From: Vibrio pectenicida
GTDB lineage: Bacteria; Pseudomonadota; Gammaproteobacteria; Enterobacterales; Vibrionaceae
Direction of reading: 5' to 3'
Length of the DNA: 64,000 nt
NCBI GenBank assembly: GCA_024347015.1
Contig: AP024889.1
Coordinates: 2,232,001 to 2,296,000 of the forward strand
Shown here piece by piece: positions 59,669 through 64,000 of the stretch; position 1 is the first letter of the stretch; each line of letters opens with the position of its first letter. Both the position numbers and the translations under genes were made by a program. Below the pieces are notes generated by a model, which was given only the letters and a program-made list of their open reading frames with translations, had not been told where the DNA came from and ran no database searches.

Positions 59669-61090
59669 TCAGTTATAACTTACCTCTCGCAGAATAAATT
59701 TATCCGTTGCGGCAAAGATAAGGCTGATGACAGGTGATATCCAGCAAGCAAAAGCTAGCGGAATATATAATAAATTTTCTATATTACCTTCAGCGATCCC
59801 AAGCCCCAAAGCACTAATAACAACCGCACCACCAGCATTCCAAGGTACAAGTGGAGAAATCAGTGTTCCCCCCTCCTCCACTGCTCGCGATAAGTTCAGC
59901 TTCGAGTACCCTTTTGCTTCATACACAGGTACGAACATTCGTCCCGGTAAACTAATAGATAAATATGGGTCGCCAGCGACTAAGTTGGTTGCAACTGAAG
60001 TACCGATCGCTGATGCTTGAAGACGAAAAAACGAACAGCTTTTACTTAGTATTGCTTCCACTATTGTTTCTAAGCACCTTGTTCTTTCTAACGCTCCGCC
60101 AAACCCGAGTGATATCATGATCAAAGTAATAACCCATGTCATAGATTGAATACCTCCTCTAGCAAGTAAGCTATCAATCTCTTGAACACCCGTTTCTATT
60201 TGGTATCCACTTTGAGCGTATCGAAACAACTCATGTAGAGATACATCTTGGATAACATTGGCAATCAGAGCACCACTCACCACTCCAATAAATAAAGATG
60301 GCAGAGTAGGTAACTTAAAAAAGGAACAGGTTAATACCAAAACGGGAGGGATTAAAAGCCAAGCTGATAAATTGAAATTGGCCGCTATACAAGCATTGAT
60401 AAGCTCTATTTTATTTAATGCCACACTCCCCAAAGGTGCATTACTTAACCCAACAAACAGATAAATACTAAATGCAATTAGCATTGCAGGAATTGTAGTA
60501 GGCAGCATGTTTTTAATATGTTGGAACAAATCAACGCCTATCACTGCTGGTGCTAAATTGGTTGTATCTGACAGGGGGGACATTTTATCACCAAAAAAAG
60601 CACCAGAGACAACCGCTCCAGCAGTCCAGTAAATTGGTATATCAAACCCTACACCAATACCTACAAGTGCCAACCCCACTGTACTTACCGTACCCCATGA
60701 CGTTCCAAGAGACAAAGAAACAACCGCGCATAGCAGCATGCTTGCAGCCAAAAATATCTGCGGGTTCAGCATGGTAAGACCGTATTGAATCAATAAAGGG
60801 ACAGTCCCACTAGCAATCCAGATACCTACAATCATCCCTACAAGCATCAATATGGCCAAAGACTGCATTGCTAAACGCACTGTGTGTAATATTCCATCCT
60901 CAATATCATGCCAGCGATAGCCTCTTAGCCAAGCAAGAAAAGCCGTCACACTAATACCAATAACAAGTGGAATATGGGGCGTAAAATCATTAAAAATAAA
61001 AAGCTGCACTGCCAGAATGCACAGAGTAATCGCGATAGGCATTATCGCCATGACTAAGCTAGGCTGCGAGGATTTATCTATTTCCGTCAT
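59669..61090 (-). CDS. Na+/H+ antiporter, NhaC family
   Basis: A 473-residue integral membrane protein with about 11-12 helices. Family-like segments: GTSWGTVSTVGLALVGIG, AVVSGAFFGDKMSPLSDTTNLAPAVIG and VEEGGTLISPLVPWNAGGAVV. NhaC proteins exchange Na+ for H+; some members carry malate/lactate instead. It sits between the copper pair and the purU-sox genes, on the same strand as purU but 164 bases away. Confidence 0.88.
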   Translation of the reverse strand: MTEIDKSSQPSLVMAIMPIAITLCILAVQLFIFNDFTPHIPLVIGISVTAFLAWLRGYRWHDIEDGILHTVRLAMQSLAILMLVGMIVGIWIASGTVPLLIQYGLTMLNPQIFLAASMLLCAVVSLSLGTSWGTVSTVGLALVGIGVGFDIPIYWTAGAVVSGAFFGDKMSPLSDTTNLAPAVIGVDLFQHIKNMLPTTIPAMLIAFSIYLFVGLSNAPLGSVALNKIELINACIAANFNLSAWLLIPPVLVLTCSFFKLPTLPSLFIGVVSGALIANVIQDVSLHELFRYAQSGYQIETGVQEIDSLLARGGIQSMTWVITLIMISLGFGGALERTRCLETIVEAILSKSCSFFRLQASAIGTSVATNLVAGDPYLSISLPGRMFVPVYEAKGYSKLNLSRAVEEGGTLISPLVPWNAGGAVVISALGLGIAEGNIENLLYIPLAFACWISPVISLIFAATDKFILREVSYN

Positions 61091-61143
61091 ATCGAATCTT
61101 CCTTATTTCTCGTTTGATGCTAAATTTGGGGTGCAAGAAAACG

Positions 61144-61190
61144 AGCTCGACTTTTGTTGTCAATAAAGAGACTCGTCGAGCTATTTTTGC
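61144..61190. terminator. Hairpin between purU copy 2 and nhaC-type gene
   Basis: Perfect 8-bp arms AGCTCGAC (61144-61151) and GTCGAGCT (61175-61182) with a 23-base loop, past the purU stop. T-runs are short on each side. Confidence 0.5.
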
Positions 61191-61254
61191 TTTAGCTTGT
61201 CTTAAACTTACAGAGCGAAAATACTTACCTACATTCAGTAGGCGATAGAACTAA

Positions 61255-62127
61255 TTAGGAACGTTCGAAAACAACCGTTTTGTCGTTAAATAGGAATACA
61301 CGCTTTTCTATATGGTATTGAATGGCCCTAGACAGAGTTAATGCTTCAACATCCATCCCTTTCTTTATTAAATCTTTTGGATAATTGGTGTGGTTAACGT
61401 TCTCCATACCTTGTGTAATGATAGGGCCTTCATCTAAATCGCTACTCACATAGTGTGCCGTTGCACCAACCAACTTAACGCCTTTATCATAAGCTTGGTG
61501 ATAAGGTTTAGCTCCTTTAAAACCAGGTAGCAAAGAATGATGAATATTGATTGCCTTTCGAGACCAACGTTCACACATGGAATCAGAAAGTACTTGCATG
61601 TAACGAGCAAGAATCAATAGCTCACATCCAACATCATCCAGTACTTTTTGTACTTGCGTTTCCTGCTGTATTTTGGTTTCACTAGTGATAGGGAAGCAGT
61701 GATAGGGGATATTGTGCCATTCAGCAAGGGATCTGAGGTCTTCATGATTAGAAATCACTGCTCGAATATCTACCGACAAGTTATTAGTTCGGTAACGGTA
61801 GAGCAAATCATTTAAGCAGTGATCGTATTTAGATACCATAATAACAACCATGGGCCTGTAACTCTTATTAGTCAGCTCCCACTCCATTTTAAATGGTTTA
61901 GCTCGCCCCTCAAAACCTTGTTTAAAGGCTTGCTCATCAAACTCTCCACCGCCTTCTTTAGTGAACTCTACACGAATAAAAAAGCGCCTATTTAACTCGT
62001 CATCAAAAGAGTTTAATTCCGATATATAACACCCTGATTCGCATAAAAAACGTGTCACAACATCAACCGTACCTATACGACTTGGGCAACTTGCGGTTAA
62101 AATGTAGTGGGAATTTGATTGGTTCAT
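61255..62127 (-). CDS. purU: Formyltetrahydrofolate deformylase PurU, copy 2 (sox-linked)
   Basis: A 290-residue second PurU. ACT domain (ASCPSRIGTVDVVTRFLCESGCYISELNSFDDE), then the catalytic AINIHHSLLPGFKGAKPYHQAYDKG and ATAHYVSSDLDEGPIITQ. Similar to copy 1 (9335-10168) in active site but divergent elsewhere, so not a recent duplication. Position after soxA-soxG suggests that it converts the formyl-THF derived from sarcosine-oxidase C1 units to formate and free THF. This role is known from betaine catabolic clusters and inferred here. Confidence 0.92.
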   Translation of the reverse strand: MNQSNSHYILTASCPSRIGTVDVVTRFLCESGCYISELNSFDDELNRRFFIRVEFTKEGGGEFDEQAFKQGFEGRAKPFKMEWELTNKSYRPMVVIMVSKYDHCLNDLLYRYRTNNLSVDIRAVISNHEDLRSLAEWHNIPYHCFPITSETKIQQETQVQKVLDDVGCELLILARYMQVLSDSMCERWSRKAINIHHSLLPGFKGAKPYHQAYDKGVKLVGATAHYVSSDLDEGPIITQGMENVNHTNYPKDLIKKGMDVEALTLSRAIQYHIEKRVFLFNDKTVVFERS

Positions 62128-62200
62128 TAAATCACCTTAAGACTATAATTATCAGTCACCAAACTACCACAGCATGGTGACTGGTTATCAATATTGTTGA

Positions 62201-62863
62201 TCAGTGTTTGTGAAAAGCTACACCATACTCCCGACTTGCGTCCATTAGCCACATCCAAATGTAATCCGCAAAACTTCTACGGATAATAAGCTCAAAGGCC
62301 TTTTCACTGACACGCCTGATCTGAACTTGAGACTTAGCAAAATTGGTTCCGACCACTCGACCAACCGGAAATTGACGGATATGGACATCATACAATGTTG
62401 ATTTTTTTATCACGTTTTCAGCATTTTCACCGCTCAATGTTACCAGAGTCTGACCACTACTGACCTCAGTAACCGCATAATGGCCAACTAAGTGTTTATG
62501 CAAAGCCGCTTCAATACTACACGCTAAATTTGGCTCTGAGATAATCAACCATTCATCAGGAGATTGCCAAAATACTCGTAGCGCGTCAGTTTGGGCAGAA
62601 GTACCTGGCGTTGTAGGGATAGCAACTCCTATAGCTTGCTCTACTCCATAAATAAACGCAGGGTCCTCTGAGTTTCCTCGTAATACTAAGTGAGTAAGTC
62701 CTTTAATTTCCTTAATCTCGACGCTGACATCTCGGTAAGATTGAGCAGGTTGCACAAGCTCAACATGATCAAGTGGTGATGCTGCACGAGGTGTCCATTT
62801 ACTCTGTTTATCTATTGGTCGATTTGGCTTTGAAAGTGTAGGATCGAGAGTTATATCAGACAT
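62201..62863 (-). CDS. soxG: Sarcosine oxidase gamma subunit
   Basis: A 220-residue subunit of heterotetrameric sarcosine oxidase. Segments like FWQSPDEWLIISEPN, VSSGQTLVTLSGENAENVIKK and RRSFADYIWMWLMDASREYGVAF are typical. The ATG at 62863 overlaps the soxA stop by 8 bases, showing coupling; the frame extends to 62956 inside soxA, which is not credible. It acts with SoxA, SoxB and SoxD in the cytoplasm to oxidise sarcosine to glycine. Confidence 0.9.
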   Translation of the reverse strand: MSDITLDPTLSKPNRPIDKQSKWTPRAASPLDHVELVQPAQSYRDVSVEIKEIKGLTHLVLRGNSEDPAFIYGVEQAIGVAIPTTPGTSAQTDALRVFWQSPDEWLIISEPNLACSIEAALHKHLVGHYAVTEVSSGQTLVTLSGENAENVIKKSTLYDVHIRQFPVGRVVGTNFAKSQVQIRRVSEKAFELIIRRSFADYIWMWLMDASREYGVAFHKH

Positions 62864-64000
62864 TTTGGCGCTCTCCTTTTGGGTCATAAAAGACAGATGT
62901 GGCGATTTCAGCTTCGACTGATGTTCCGTCAGGTAATGGGAAATAAACTTTTTCACCTTGCAATGCTAAACCACCTTTTATCACGCCTAGCGCAATCGAA
63001 CGATCCAATACAGGGCTGAAGTAACTCGAAGTAACATGTCCAACCATAGTCATTGGAATCGGCTCATTAGGATCGAATACGGCTTGTGCTCCCTCTGGCA
63101 ACACGCAACTAGGATCTGTGGTGAGTAAACCAACAAACTGTTTTCTGTCTTGTCTCTGATTATCTTCACGCCCCCATGAACGCTTGCCGATATAACTAAA
63201 TTCCTTGTTCTTACCCACTATCCAGTTCATATCCATGTCTTGTGGAGATACCGAGCCATCTGTATCTTGCCCGGCAATAATGAAACCTTTTTCTGCGCGA
63301 AGAACATGCATGGTTTCAGTGCCATAAGGCGTGATACCAAATTCTTCACCCGCCGCCATGACTTGCTCCCACACATATAAGCCGTAGTTAGCAGAGACAT
63401 TGATTTCAAAAGACAATTCACCTGTAAAACTGATTCTAAATACTCTTGCGTTCACCCCAGCAACACGCAATGACTGCCAACTCATGTAAGGAAATGATTC
63501 ATTCGACAGGTCATGACCATCCACCAGCTTTTCAAGTAAAAATCGGCTGTTAGGCCCTGATATTGTCATTGTCGCCCAATGGTCCGTGACACTGGTAAAG
63601 TAAACGTCTAACTCAGGCCATTCGGTTTGATGCCAAAGTTCCATCCACTCTAAAACAGCAGCGGCTCCACCAGAGGTCGTCGTCATTATAAAATGGTTGT
63701 CGTTGATACAAGATGTCACTCCATCATCGAAAATCATTCCATCTTCTTTACACATCACACCATATCGGCAGCGCCCCGGAGCAAGCTTTGACCAAGGATT
63801 GGTATAAATTCGGTTAAGGAATTCTCTAGCATCTTTACCTTGGATATCGATTTTTCCAAGTGTGGATGCATCCAAAATACCAACACTATGACGAGTTGCC
63901 ATACACTCTCGGTTGAGAGCTTCCTGCATAGTTTCCCCTGGTTTGGGAAAGTACCAAGGTCGTTTCCATTGCCCTACATCTTCAAATTTTGCTCCATTCA
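62856..64000 (-). CDS. soxA: Sarcosine oxidase alpha subunit, 5' truncated by window edge
   Basis: The frame stays open to the window end (GAKFEDVGQWKRPWYFP precedes the first internal ATG), so the gene starts outside. About 381 C-terminal residues are seen of a protein usually near 1000. They form the aminomethyltransferase (GCV_T) domain that passes the methyl carbon to THF: LDASTLGKIDIQGKDAREFLNRIYTN, ISGPNSRFLLEKL, SFTGELSFEINV, and GTETMHVLRAEKGFIIAGQDTDG. The order soxA-soxG-purU is that of glycine-betaine degradation clusters. Confidence 0.93.
   Translation of the reverse strand, partial: NGAKFEDVGQWKRPWYFPKPGETMQEALNRECMATRHSVGILDASTLGKIDIQGKDAREFLNRIYTNPWSKLAPGRCRYGVMCKEDGMIFDDGVTSCINDNHFIMTTTSGGAAAVLEWMELWHQTEWPELDVYFTSVTDHWATMTISGPNSRFLLEKLVDGHDLSNESFPYMSWQSLRVAGVNARVFRISFTGELSFEINVSANYGLYVWEQVMAAGEEFGITPYGTETMHVLRAEKGFIIAGQDTDGSVSPQDMDMNWIVGKNKEFSYIGKRSWGREDNQRQDRKQFVGLLTTDPSCVLPEGAQAVFDPNEPIPMTMVGHVTSSYFSPVLDRSIALGVIKGGLALQGEKVYFPLPDGTSVEAEIATSVFYDPKGERQNV

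Overview
The window reads as a stretch of a gammaproteobacterial chromosome, almost certainly Vibrio or a close relative (Vibrionaceae). Pointers are the AT-rich DNA, the tsaB/slp/fadD/rnd and tig/clpP/clpX/lon/hupB/ppiD gene orders, a VolA-type surface lysophospholipase next to FadL, and a ToxR-like membrane regulator. Most genes lie on the minus strand and most are housekeeping. Both ends cut a gene: a SulP transporter at the left and soxA at the right. I saw no tRNA, rRNA, CRISPR array or prophage.

Left part (1-30.4 kb): SulP anion transporter end, rnd, fadD, an alpha/beta hydrolase, a Slp-type lipoprotein, a small unknown, tsaB and yoaA (minus-strand run), a second small unknown, purU copy 1, fadH, sppA, an MFS transporter, a large hybrid histidine kinase, a secreted-type glutaminase divergent from asparaginase I, a CPBP protease, serS, rarA, lolA, a SEC-C protein, dusC and a three-gene ABC importer operon. 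fadH carries a perfect FadR-type operator core.

Middle (30.4-51.2 kb): two copies of the same decayed IS4-family transposase fragment flank a lone solute-binding protein. Then come a SAM methyltransferase, cysB, a coiled-coil membrane protein, miaE, pyrF, lapB, lapA, ihfB, a MITE-like repeat, rpsA, cmk, a ComEA-like protein, ppiD, hupB, lon (heat-shock type promoter), clpX, clpP and tig. This is a conserved core of proteostasis, nucleoid and translation genes.

Right part (51.2-64 kb) is more accessory. It holds a DUF2789 protein; a volA-fadL operon with a FadR-like site, which would release and import fatty acids that fadD and fadH could then handle; an unknown protein; a ToxR-like membrane regulator whose divergent promoter region carries two 11-bp direct repeats exactly 20 bp apart, facing a small orphan ORF; and a copper-type pair (Cys/His-rich secreted protein and cupredoxin) behind a textbook CueR/MerR promoter. 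The window ends with an NhaC antiporter, a second purU, soxG and soxA. The soxA-soxG-purU order suggests sarcosine/glycine-betaine catabolism, with PurU recycling the one-carbon folate made by sarcosine oxidase.

The best candidates for something undescribed are the ToxR-like/small-ORF locus (56.3-58.4 kb), the copper-type pair (58.4-59.6 kb) and a possible short RNA or 32-aa ORF upstream of fadL (56.08-56.19 kb). All functions are inferred from sequence motifs and remembered families; no database search was run.
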